Under the pieces are notes generated by a model. It was not told the origin of the DNA, did no database searches, and saw nothing but the letters and a program-made list of their open reading frames with translations. A DNA stretch of 63,176 nucleotides. Source: an uncultured Pelagibacteraceae bacterium (GTDB taxonomy: Bacteria > Pseudomonadota > Alphaproteobacteria > Pelagibacterales > Pelagibacteraceae). The position numbers were made by a program, and so were the translations under genes. This document shows, in pieces, positions 7,990-16,350 of the stretch. Every line of letters starts with the position of its first letter. Position 1 is the stretch's first letter. Where the stretch lies: the NCBI GenBank assembly GCA_902578325.1, contig CACHCM010000001.1:83439-146614 (forward strand). The letters are read 5' to 3'.

Positions 7990-9251
7990 TTTTTATTTAA
8001 CATTAAATCTAGATAGAGAGCTGCTGACCAAGAAAAATTTTTTGCTCCCATTGGTTGACCGTTCTTGCAGCTAAAATATTCAAAAAAACCTTTTTTTTCT
8101 AAAATTTGTATAGTTTGCTTTTTTATTTTTTCAGAAAAATACTTATCTTTATTTTTTAATCCTTTGTGTATAAACCAGTTACAATTAATCCAAACTGGTC
8201 CTCGCCAATATCTTTTCTCCTCAAAGCTTTTATGATTTGGCTTAATAGATGAAAAGAAGTATTTATTTTTAGGGTTATATTTTTTTAAACTTTTAATTAG
8301 TTTTTTATTGATTTTATCATTATTCAAATCAGCAAATAGTACAAAATAGTTAGTTATTGAAGGAATAAAAATTTTTTGGTTGTTTCTGATATCTTTTGAA
8401 AAAAAACTTTCTTTTTTTTTATCATATAATTTAAGAAAATTTTTTTCTGTTAATTTTATATAATTGTTTATTTTAGTTTTGTTTAAATTAAACTTATCTA
8501 GCAATTTAACTAAGTCTTTGTTTGCTTTTAAAAATATCGAATTAAAGCCAACGTCAACAACATTAAAAAATGAAGATTTATAAACTTTTTTTGGATTATA
8601 TTTCATTTTTTTTAAATTATTTTTGATTGTGACATACCTATCATAGTCTATATCAAGTGGCCTATAATCTGGATTAACAACTTTATTATCACCTCTTTTG
8701 TATTTTATATTTTTTTCAATTTTTACTTTTTTCATTGGTTCATCCCATAGTGGGGAATTATCGTATCCACTTTCCCAAGGATGTAATATTGATACTAAAC
8801 CAGTTTTTTTTGGATCTCTAAATTGAATTAACCATTCATGAAATTTTTTAATTTTTTTAATTATTTTTTTTATATTTAAAAGTTGAGCGTTATTAATTTT
8901 ATTTTTATCCAAGATTTCTTTTAAAACTGTTGCTAATATTGGTGGCTGAGTTATTCCAGAAGAATGAATTTTATTCCCACAATTCCACGCAGTATAATTT
9001 GGATAGTAGTTTGTATTTGTATTATGAAATAAAATGTGCGGAACCATTCCATCCTTCCATTGTCCATCTAGTAATGTGTTAATTTCTTTTAATGCAAAGT
9101 TTAAATTAAAATAAGAATAGCCTAATGCTATAAAAGCAGAGTCCCAATTCCATTGAGCAGGATAAAGTTTATTATTAGTTGGTAAAGTGTAACCTCTTCT
9201 TCGGTTACCAAGTAAAGTTATTTTTGCTTTATTAACTGAAACCTTCATCAA
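7986..9251 (-). CDS. GH63-like (mannosyl/glucosylglycerate hydrolase-type) glycoside hydrolase
   Basis: A 421-residue (alpha/alpha)6-barrel hydrolase. Family-type motifs are WNWDSAFIALGY near residue 34, WESGYDNSPLWDEP near 172, the RYWRGPVWINCNWF block near 347 and a C-terminal GAKNFSWSAALYLDL. These match the MGH1/GH63 group that splits glucosyl- or mannosylglycerate and related alpha-glucosides. No signal peptide is visible, so it acts in the cytoplasm on an imported substrate. It overlaps the upstream permease gene by 4 bases as the last gene of an ABC-transporter operon, which suggests that transporter imports a glycosylated osmolyte. GH15- or GH37-type activity is the main alternative. 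Confidence 0.75.
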   Translation of the reverse strand: MMKVSVNKAKITLLGNRRRGYTLPTNNKLYPAQWNWDSAFIALGYSYFNLNFALKEINTLLDGQWKDGMVPHILFHNTNTNYYPNYTAWNCGNKIHSSGITQPPILATVLKEILDKNKINNAQLLNIKKIIKKIKKFHEWLIQFRDPKKTGLVSILHPWESGYDNSPLWDEPMKKVKIEKNIKYKRGDNKVVNPDYRPLDIDYDRYVTIKNNLKKMKYNPKKVYKSSFFNVVDVGFNSIFLKANKDLVKLLDKFNLNKTKINNYIKLTEKNFLKLYDKKKESFFSKDIRNNQKIFIPSITNYFVLFADLNNDKINKKLIKSLKKYNPKNKYFFSSIKPNHKSFEEKRYWRGPVWINCNWFIHKGLKNKDKYFSEKIKKQTIQILEKKGFFEYFSCKNGQPMGAKNFSWSAALYLDLMLNKN

Positions 9252-10441
9252 CCTTTCACGCTCCCAGCTGTTAAACCACTTACCAGATACTTTTCGAAAT
9301 AAACAAATATAAATAAAACAGGTAATGTAACAACAACTGATCCTGCCATTAAATATTGTCTAGGTGTTTCAGCATCACCGCTTAAATATTGAATTGCCCT
9401 AGATAATGTAAATGAATTTGGGTTATCTAAAAACATTAAAGAAAACAAAAACTCATTCCATGCAATCATAAAAACATATAATGCAACAGATGATATAGCT
9501 GGTATGCTCAGAGGAATTATAATTTTTGTTATAATTCCAAACCAACTTAATTTATCTAATATTGCAGCTTCCTCTAGTTCTTTTGGTATACTTTTAAAAT
9601 ATCCTTGTAACATATAAATGGCTACTGGAAGGGTTGTGGCTGTATAAACTATTAATAAACCTTCTATAGAATTACGTAAACCTAATTGACTAAAAATAGT
9701 ATATAATGGAATAACAAGGACTATTGCAGGGAACATATAAATTATTAATATTGAAGTAGATAAAAAAGTTTTTCCAAAGAAATTTAATCTTGCTACTGCA
9801 TATGCTGCAGGGATTGCAAATAAGAGTGTAATAATTACTGTTCCAACAGAGACTATTGTACTTGTCAAAATATATTTACCAAATTTATATGATTCAAAAA
9901 TTACGAAATAAGATTTAAATAATTCTTTTAAATCTTGACCAAAGTTAATACTAAAATCAAGTGGATTAACCAATAATGCAATTTGTGTTTTAAAACTTGT
10001 TACTAACATCATGTAAAAAGGAAATAAAATTACAAACGAAAAAAATAAAATTCCAAATAAAGTTAAAAAATCAAAAAGTATTACTTGAGTTGAATGTTCT
10101 TCTTTAAGGATTGTAAAATTATATTTACTAATTTTAGTCGTAAAAAAATATGAGATCAAAAACACACCTATGTTGTACCAAAGAGGTAATTTTTGAATTA
10201 AATACCCGTCAAATAAAACAAATATTAATGAGAAAACAATTGATTTATAAATCTGCTTAATTTTATCGTTCAAACCTAGATGGGCCAAAGATATTAAAAA
10301 GCCAAAAGCAAATAATATTTCAATGTTAAAGCTATTGATACTTAAACCTTGCAAAGTTGCTAATATTTTCCAAATAGAAATTAAAAAAATTAGGAAAAAA
10401 GTAGAAATTAATGAAAATATAATTGTATTTTTAGTTCTCAT
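9248..10441 (-). CDS. Sugar ABC transporter permease, MalG type, with N-terminal membrane extension
   Basis: This 397-residue permease has a MalG-like C-terminal two thirds: FPFYMMLVTSFKTQ near residue 140, an EAA-loop equivalent (ELEEAAILDKLSWFG near 287) and the closing SGLTAGSVKG signature. MalG homologues are about 280-300 residues. The extra 120 or so N-terminal residues contain around four hydrophobic segments not found in standard MalG. The gene overlaps the MalF-type gene upstream by 11 bases and the GH63-like gene downstream by 4, so the three are co-translated. With MalF it forms the inner-membrane channel. Confidence 0.88.
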   Translation of the reverse strand: MRTKNTIIFSLISTFFLIFLISIWKILATLQGLSINSFNIEILFAFGFLISLAHLGLNDKIKQIYKSIVFSLIFVLFDGYLIQKLPLWYNIGVFLISYFFTTKISKYNFTILKEEHSTQVILFDFLTLFGILFFSFVILFPFYMMLVTSFKTQIALLVNPLDFSINFGQDLKELFKSYFVIFESYKFGKYILTSTIVSVGTVIITLLFAIPAAYAVARLNFFGKTFLSTSILIIYMFPAIVLVIPLYTIFSQLGLRNSIEGLLIVYTATTLPVAIYMLQGYFKSIPKELEEAAILDKLSWFGIITKIIIPLSIPAISSVALYVFMIAWNEFLFSLMFLDNPNSFTLSRAIQYLSGDAETPRQYLMAGSVVVTLPVLFIFVYFEKYLVSGLTAGSVKG

Positions 10442-11690
10442 CTACCCTCTTCCCTAAAAGTCTAAAATAAAAAAACATAAACATTAAAAGTAATACAACG
10501 ATTACAATTGAAACAGCTGAACCCATTCCAATATCAGATATTGCAAAACCTTGCTGATAAACATTGATAGGTAATGTTCTTGTTCCAGAGGCGCCTCCAG
10601 TTAATAAAAAGACATCCTCAAATTTATTAAAGTTCCATATGAATCTAATCATAAATAAGATTGAAATTACTGCTGTAATTTGAGGAAGTGTAATTTTAAA
10701 AAATTTTTGAAAAGGACTGGCACCATCAACATCAGCAGCTTCATACAATTCTTTTGGTACAGCTTGCAGTCTTGCAAGAATAAATAAAAAGGCTAAAGGA
10801 AAATACCTCCAAATTTCAAACATTATAACGGTTGTAAGTGCTAATCTTAATTTAAAATCAAAACCTAAAATACTAATTTCAATATATTTTTGTCCAAGTA
10901 AATTTATCGGAGTTTCAATAATTTGATAATTCAATAATAAACTATTAAGTGTCCCACTATTTGGGTCTAATAGAAGTTCCCAGGTGTAAGCTAAAGCCAC
11001 AACTGGAGCAACATATGGAAAAAGCAAAACACTTCTCATAAATGTTCTTCCATAAAACTTTTGATTAACCATTTGAGCAGTTAAAATTCCAAATACAATC
11101 GAGCCAACAGTTCCAAAAAATGTGTAATAAAAAGTTGTTAGTAGTAAATCTACAAATTCATTCTCAAATAAAACTTTTTTAAAGTTTTTTAAGGTAAAGT
11201 TGGTATTTAGTAATATGTTATCAGATTTTCCATCTAGTTTCGGTTTAACTGATTTTAGGGTTTTTTTATCAATTTTTGATCCATCATTTGTTGAAAAAAT
11301 TACTTGAAAATTTTCCTTATATTTAGCTGGCCAATTTCCAAATTCACATTTTAGTGAGGACTTTTTATAATCACACCTTGGGTCTAAATTTTCAATTTTA
11401 AAATTTTTTGGAAAGTTATCTTTAAATGAAACTTTTCTGATTTCTTGAAGTAGTGAGCTATTTCTTAATTTATATAATATTTTAATTTTTGATGGCTCGT
11501 CAGAGATAGATTTTATAATCTTTTTAGCTCTGGGTTCAGGAATTCTTATATCTTTTAACTCGACTTCTTTAAAACTGATCCAAACATTTGCAAAAATTGG
11601 AAAGAGAATTATTGCAAAAACTAAAAGAACTGCAGGTAGAGTTAATATGTAAGCAGTTTTTTTTTCTGTATTTGCTAAAGTATCATTCAT
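10431..11690 (-). CDS. Sugar ABC transporter permease, MalF type
   Basis: A 419-residue MalF-like permease. After the first membrane span (about residues 14-34) there is a roughly 120-residue charged periplasmic insertion comparable with the P2 loop of enterobacterial MalF, then five more spans. The EAA loop reads ELYEAADVDGASPFQKF near residue 313. The ATG at 11690 is one base from the end of the terminator-like stem-loop at 11692-11725, so there is no Shine-Dalgarno sequence and no upstream alternative start. Its partners are the binding protein upstream and the MalG-type permease downstream. Confidence 0.88.
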   Translation of the reverse strand: MNDTLANTEKKTAYILTLPAVLLVFAIILFPIFANVWISFKEVELKDIRIPEPRAKKIIKSISDEPSKIKILYKLRNSSLLQEIRKVSFKDNFPKNFKIENLDPRCDYKKSSLKCEFGNWPAKYKENFQVIFSTNDGSKIDKKTLKSVKPKLDGKSDNILLNTNFTLKNFKKVLFENEFVDLLLTTFYYTFFGTVGSIVFGILTAQMVNQKFYGRTFMRSVLLFPYVAPVVALAYTWELLLDPNSGTLNSLLLNYQIIETPINLLGQKYIEISILGFDFKLRLALTTVIMFEIWRYFPLAFLFILARLQAVPKELYEAADVDGASPFQKFFKITLPQITAVISILFMIRFIWNFNKFEDVFLLTGGASGTRTLPINVYQQGFAISDIGMGSAVSIVIVVLLLMFMFFYFRLLGKRVDEN

Positions 11691-11691
11691 A

Positions 11692-11725
11692 AAAAAAGCG
11701 GATAATTCATATTATCCGCTTTTTT
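11692..11725. terminator. Perfect 15-bp stem-loop between binding-protein and permease genes
   Basis: AAAAAAGCGGATAAT pairs perfectly with ATTATCCGCTTTTTT around a TCAT loop, so on either strand it reads as a GC-core hairpin followed by a T run, the form of a Rho-independent terminator. It lies 12 bases after the binding-protein stop codon and one base before the permease start. It would terminate most transcripts and protect the 3' end of the binding-protein message while letting some read through. Confidence 0.88.
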
Positions 11726-11737
11726 AAAAAATTAAAA

Positions 11738-13069
11738 TTATTTGAATTTAGCTAATGATTTGTTAATCATATCAACAGCCTCATCAACATCAATTTGATC
11801 GTCAATATAAAGTCTAGTAACTCTATTTATAAATTGAGAATTTATGACTTTTGATGCTCTTGATAGTTCACCTTCTTTAACACCCCATCTATTTGCAGTA
11901 TCTAAACCAGCTACTATATTATTTATAACATCTGGGTCATAAAGATCTGACAAAGGAGCTTTTCTATCAACTCCAACAGGTAGTTTACTCCAAGCTTTTG
12001 TGAAAGCTTCAGGGTCACTTGAATTTCCTCTTCTTACAGGAAATTTACCCTCTGGAGCAATGGATAGTGTGCTTGCATAACCTTCATCCATTGAGTACAT
12101 GACAAATTGTTTAGCTTCATCAGTATCAGCATCAGCTGTTATACCGAAGTATCTAATATCTGCCCATGCAGCACCTTTTTTGTTACTAGGCCCACTAAAA
12201 TTAGTAATGAAACCAGTTTTAGATGCTAGTTCCGGTGATGTTGGATCACTGTTAATTGTTGGTGGAGCTGAGTCTCTTAAACCAGCTAGTTCATCCATAA
12301 TGAATGGAGACCAAATAATCATTGGAGTTTTACCCGCAAAGTAAAGTGCTCTAGATTGTTTCCAGTACAATTCTCCTGGAGGACTTGCTTTAGCAATTAC
12401 TTTGTAAAACTCTAATGCTTCTTTAAGTTTCTTACCTTGTTTCTTGATACCACCTTTTTTAACAATATTAACACCGTTTGCTAAAAGAACATGCTCAAGC
12501 ACCTGACTCATGAAATTTTCATCAGTCTTCGTTGCAGCAACAAAACCAAACATGCCGTTTTGTTTTGATAATTTTTCAACCGCAGCAACAATGTTTGCAT
12601 AACTTGTTGGTGGAGCTAAATCTGCATTATCAAAAAGGTCTTTTCTATAAACAACCATTTGTGTCCATCCATCAACTGGAACAGCTGCAATTTTTGAACC
12701 CTTTTTAGCCATATTAAGTGCACCTGGTGCAAATGTGTCTTTACCTAGATCTTTAACTACATCATTGTTAGCGTCCACATCTAAAATGCCTGCTTCAGCC
12801 CATGGTAATACATATTGTAGAGTATGGTAGATCACATCTGGTAAATCACCTGCAGCAGCTGCAGCTGTTGCTCTAGTTCCTAAATCTTTTTCTTCTACCG
12901 GGATCACCTCTACTTTAATTCCTGTTTTAGCTTCAAAAGCTTTTGCCATTTCCTCTTGCTTAGCCATTCGGGCAGGCTGAACTTCTGTAGTCCAAAACTT
13001 TATATCTGCGTAAACAATACTTGAAATAAAAAAAGATATTACGCAAAACAGTCTTATTATATTTTTCAT
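11738..13069 (-). CDS. Sugar ABC transporter substrate-binding protein (MalE/UgpB-like)
   Basis: A 443-residue periplasmic binding protein. A signal peptide is clear (positively charged start, hydrophobic core, VYA-D cleavage near residue 21). The mature protein begins DIKFWTTE and includes a MAKAFEAKTGIKVEVIPVEE segment typical of family 1 sugar-binding proteins. It delivers substrate to the MalF/MalG-type permeases downstream. The gene has a strong AGGAGGGG site and a good sigma-70-like promoter at 13093-13121. The GH63-like hydrolase at the operon end hints at a glycosylated osmolyte; the substrate cannot be read from sequence. Confidence 0.9.
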   Translation of the reverse strand: MKNIIRLFCVISFFISSIVYADIKFWTTEVQPARMAKQEEMAKAFEAKTGIKVEVIPVEEKDLGTRATAAAAAGDLPDVIYHTLQYVLPWAEAGILDVDANNDVVKDLGKDTFAPGALNMAKKGSKIAAVPVDGWTQMVVYRKDLFDNADLAPPTSYANIVAAVEKLSKQNGMFGFVAATKTDENFMSQVLEHVLLANGVNIVKKGGIKKQGKKLKEALEFYKVIAKASPPGELYWKQSRALYFAGKTPMIIWSPFIMDELAGLRDSAPPTINSDPTSPELASKTGFITNFSGPSNKKGAAWADIRYFGITADADTDEAKQFVMYSMDEGYASTLSIAPEGKFPVRRGNSSDPEAFTKAWSKLPVGVDRKAPLSDLYDPDVINNIVAGLDTANRWGVKEGELSRASKVINSQFINRVTRLYIDDQIDVDEAVDMINKSLAKFK

Positions 13070-13092
13070 TTCCCCTCCTATTTATAAATAAA

Positions 13093-13121
13093 ATTATAAT
13101 TAATTTAAAAATGTTTCGCAA
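13093..13121 (-). promoter_or_regulatory. Probable sigma-70 promoter of the binding-protein gene
   Basis: On the minus strand, TTGCGA (13116-13121) is followed after exactly 17 bases by TATAAT (13093-13098), then by the AGGAGGGG ribosome-binding site before the start at 13069. The -35 box lies within GTTTGCGAAAC, a near-palindrome that could also bind a LacI-type repressor. Promoter likely; operator only suggestive. Confidence 0.65.
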
Positions 13122-13212
13122 ACTATTCAGTTACTTTTGTCAATTTTATGCTTTTCCTTGTAAATTTATTTAAATACAGCCAAAATTTAAAGTTAGTCAA
13201 TCGTAAGTTGTA

Positions 13213-14268
13213 CTAAGACTTTAATCTATTACCGTTTTCATCAAAAATGAATAAGTCATTTAAATCAAATCCAATTTTATTTCCAATTTCTATATTACTT
13301 GGGACTTTGGCACTTAATTGATGCTCATTCTTTTTCATATAAGCAATTTTTTCATTACCTAAATTTTCTATTAACTCTATTTCAGGATTAAAACTGAACT
13401 GATTTTCTTGATTTGCTTTTAAGTGCTCAGGTCTTATACCTATAAAATGTTTTGATTTATTTAATTTTAATTGATCAAACTGAATATTGTTTTCTAAAAT
13501 CTTAATTGTATTTTCAGAGATGATGTTTTGTTCACTTACTTCTAATATATTCATCTTTGGTGTTCCAATAAATTGAGCTACAAAAATATTTGCAGGGTCA
13601 TTATAAATTTCCTCTGGAGTACCAACCTGTTCAATGTTACCTTGATTTAAAATAACTATTCTGTCTGCTAAAGTCATAGCTTCAACCTGATCATGAGTAA
13701 CATATATCATGTTAGTTTTTATTTGATTGTGTAATTTTGATATTTCCACTCTCATTTCAGCCCTTAAAGCAGCATCCAAATTTGATAAAGGTTCATCGAA
13801 TAAGAATATTTTTGGATTTCTTGTGATAGCTCTTCCTATTGCTACCCTTTGTCTTTGACCGCCTGATAATTGTTTTGGTTTCCTCTCAAGAAGTTCCTCA
13901 ATTTTTAGAATTTTTGCAGCTTGCATAACTTTTGTATTGATTTCCTCTTTTGGTCTTTTTTCTATTTTCAACCCAAAAGACATATTTTCATAAACATTCA
14001 TGTGAGGGTAAAGTGCATAAGATTGAAAAACCATTGCAGTTTGTCGCTTTGACGGATGAAGTTCATTAATTTTTTGATCATTAATAAATATTTCACCTTC
14101 ATCAATTTTTTCTAACCCAGCAATCATTCTTAATAATGTTGATTTTCCACATCCTGATGGTCCTACTAAAACAAGAAATTCATCTTCTTTTCCTAAGAGA
14201 TTAAAATCAGTAATAATTTTATTTGAGCCAAAAGATTTATGTACACCTGTAAATTTTATATTTGCCAT
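13213..14268 (-). CDS. Sugar ABC transporter ATP-binding protein, MalK/UgpC type
   Basis: A 351-residue ATPase with Walker A GPSGCGKST near residue 36, signature LSGGQRQRVAIGRA near 133, Walker B FLFDEPLSNLD near 155 and the H-loop THDQVEAM near 190. The C-terminal 120 residues form the TOBE/regulatory domain typical of MalK-like proteins that serve sugar permeases. It lies upstream of the binding-protein gene, separated from it by 143 bases holding a promoter, and one base after the tandem-SnoaL gene. It is the only sugar-type ATPase in the window, so it may serve both this transporter and the one at 18527-21709. Confidence 0.92.
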   Translation of the reverse strand: MANIKFTGVHKSFGSNKIITDFNLLGKEDEFLVLVGPSGCGKSTLLRMIAGLEKIDEGEIFINDQKINELHPSKRQTAMVFQSYALYPHMNVYENMSFGLKIEKRPKEEINTKVMQAAKILKIEELLERKPKQLSGGQRQRVAIGRAITRNPKIFLFDEPLSNLDAALRAEMRVEISKLHNQIKTNMIYVTHDQVEAMTLADRIVILNQGNIEQVGTPEEIYNDPANIFVAQFIGTPKMNILEVSEQNIISENTIKILENNIQFDQLKLNKSKHFIGIRPEHLKANQENQFSFNPEIELIENLGNEKIAYMKKNEHQLSAKVPSNIEIGNKIGFDLNDLFIFDENGNRLKS

Positions 14269-14269
14269 T

Positions 14270-15355
14270 TTAATTTTTTATATTTTCTAAAATATCTACT
14301 CCAATCTGTTTTAGTATATGAATTATATCAATTGGTACCCAGTTTTCACGAATTTTTCCTTCATCATGATGATAAAAATCCATAACTCTCATAGTTACTT
14401 TTTGATTTTCAGGTTTATAACCTAGCCAATCTTCAGTTCCATAAGTTGCATGAATACTATTCCATCCAGCAGTTAAAGAAAATTTTCCATCTCCTAATTC
14501 ACAATAATGACCAAGTTCCCAATAATTTCTTACTTTAAAAGTTTTTCTAAAGGGTAATTGATGATTATCTACAAATCCCTCTAAAGTTCTTGCAGTACCA
14601 ATGCCACTTGGTCCATACCAAATCATTTTTTCATGCCAATAATCACTTTGTGGATGATTGATTAATCTTTCTTTAAGATCCTTGTCAGAAGAAACTTCTA
14701 ATTCGGGTTTTATATTTAAGCTTCTCTGCATAGTAAGTGATTGCTCCAAATTATTTTTCGAAATTTGCATGTCCTTTTCAAAAAAATTTATACCATCAGT
14801 ATTAATTGGGTTCAGCCAATTACCTTCAGAGCCTCTTGAATTATTTAATGGATTTTTACCTGTTTGAATTAATAGATCGATTAAATCAATTAAAATATAA
14901 CTCTCAATAATCTTGTTATCCTTTAGTTCGTGAATTTCACAACATTTTAGATTTATCATTTTTTTGTTTGGTTTGATGCCCAACCATGTTTTTTTAAACA
15001 CTCCTGATAAAGTAGAAATTGTTCCGACTTGAATTTTGTCCCTAAAAGCCCCACTAATTACTAACTGTTCTCTTCTTTCAAGATCAGGAAATGAGTTAAA
15101 CAATGGTTTCCAGAATTTTTCCTTAAAATCATCAATTCCAATAAATTCATTTAATGGATAGAAACAATTAATACTTACATCTTTTGAGAACATATTTTGA
15201 AGGTTTTGATCAAGCCTAGAGATACCCTCTTTTACAATCGTTCCTAAATATTTTCTGACAACCTGTTTATAATTATAGTTTTCTTCAGCAGTTATAACTA
15301 TTTTTTCTACATTCTCCTGACCTTTAAGACCTGTATCAAATTGTTCTATTTGCAT
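14270..15355 (-). CDS. Tandem SnoaL-like (NTF2-fold) protein
   Basis: Two SnoaL-like domains in one chain. The first covers about residues 35-175 from the chosen start, with a FPDLERREQLVISG strand and an IHELKDNKIIESYILIDLID end. The second covers about 225-360, with GFVDNHQLPFRKTF, a long sheet region and FYHHDEGKIRENWVPIDIIH. SnoaL folds include polyketide cyclases, ketosteroid isomerases and non-enzymatic binders, so chemistry is open. A GTG 30 bases upstream (15385) also opens the frame; the ATG at 15355 is preferred and leaves a 50-base divergent spacer to the bicupin gene. The ATPase follows by one base. Confidence 0.7.
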   Translation of the reverse strand: MQIEQFDTGLKGQENVEKIVITAEENYNYKQVVRKYLGTIVKEGISRLDQNLQNMFSKDVSINCFYPLNEFIGIDDFKEKFWKPLFNSFPDLERREQLVISGAFRDKIQVGTISTLSGVFKKTWLGIKPNKKMINLKCCEIHELKDNKIIESYILIDLIDLLIQTGKNPLNNSRGSEGNWLNPINTDGINFFEKDMQISKNNLEQSLTMQRSLNIKPELEVSSDKDLKERLINHPQSDYWHEKMIWYGPSGIGTARTLEGFVDNHQLPFRKTFKVRNYWELGHYCELGDGKFSLTAGWNSIHATYGTEDWLGYKPENQKVTMRVMDFYHHDEGKIRENWVPIDIIHILKQIGVDILENIKN

Positions 15356-15405
15356 AAATTTTTTGTTAGATAAATTTAGTATCACAAAATATAGTTTAAA
15401 AAAAT

Positions 15406-16350
15406 ATGAATAATCGATTAGCTAAATTTGAAGATCTAGTACCAAGCACCTTGCCATTTGTTGAGGCGAAACTAGAGGGACACAAAAAAAGAAAAAATTA
15501 TTCTATTGTAGGTCCTGGAGTTGCGGAAGATAGTAAACAATTTGTTAAAATAGCAATGCCTCATAGCTTTAATTTAGGTGCAGTCTCAGCATTGCCAAAA
15601 AATGGCTCAGGTCTCCACAGTCATACAACTGCTGAAGTTTTTATTATCTATTCTGGTAAATGGAGGTTTTATTGGGGCGCTGAAGGTAAAGATGAAACAA
15701 TTCTAAATGCAGGAGATATAATTTCTATGCCAACTAATATGTTTAGAGGATTTGAGAATGCAGGAAATAAAGAAGGATTAATTTTTGTTGTATTAGGTGG
15801 AGATGATCCAGGAATAATAACTTGGGTTCCAAGTGTCTTAGAAAAAGCTAAACAGACAGGAATGGCTCTTTTAAATGACAATTCTTTAATTGATTTATCT
15901 ATAAATGATATTCCTAAAAACAAATCTCTCCTAGAACCAATTTCTTCTGAAGAAATTAAAAAATTTGATAATTATAAATTAAATGAACTTAAAAAATATA
16001 TTTGCAAATTTTCTGACAGAATTAGTCACGAAAATAAAATAAACGAGAATTTTAATTTAATTCAAGTATTAGGTGATACTTTTCAAGATAAAAAGTTTAA
16101 TCCTGTTATAAATCAGAATACAGGTTTTAACTTATCAATTTTAAAGTCAAAAAAGGGTAAATTAGAAAATTTGAAATTTTCAAAGCCCACAATTATGTTC
16201 TCACAGAAAGGAAGTTGGCAAATAAAAATTGATGATTTTTTAATGAAACTCAATCCTAGAGATACAATTTCTATTCCAATTAATTCACAAGTAAATATTG
16301 AAATTAATGATGATGAAGAAAGTTTATTGAACTGTGTAACTCAAATTTAA
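15406..16350 (+). CDS. Two-domain cupin protein
   Basis: A 314-residue protein whose first half is a clear cupin: GSGLHSHTTAEVFIIYSGKW near residues 67-87 supplies the HxH...E metal-binding set, and GDIISMPTNMFRGFEN near 106 supplies the second motif. The second half (about residues 220-314) has a cupin-like outline, with an LNPRDTISIPINSQ segment, but no evident metal-binding histidines, so it may be structural. Cytoplasmic, no signal peptide. It overlaps the next gene by one base and heads the plus-strand operon divergent from the SnoaL/ATPase operon. It could be a metal-dependent isomerase or dioxygenase; the substrate is unknown. Confidence 0.75.
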   Translation: MNNRLAKFEDLVPSTLPFVEAKLEGHKKRKNYSIVGPGVAEDSKQFVKIAMPHSFNLGAVSALPKNGSGLHSHTTAEVFIIYSGKWRFYWGAEGKDETILNAGDIISMPTNMFRGFENAGNKEGLIFVVLGGDDPGIITWVPSVLEKAKQTGMALLNDNSLIDLSINDIPKNKSLLEPISSEEIKKFDNYKLNELKKYICKFSDRISHENKINENFNLIQVLGDTFQDKKFNPVINQNTGFNLSILKSKKGKLENLKFSKPTIMFSQKGSWQIKIDDFLMKLNPRDTISIPINSQVNIEINDDEESLLNCVTQI

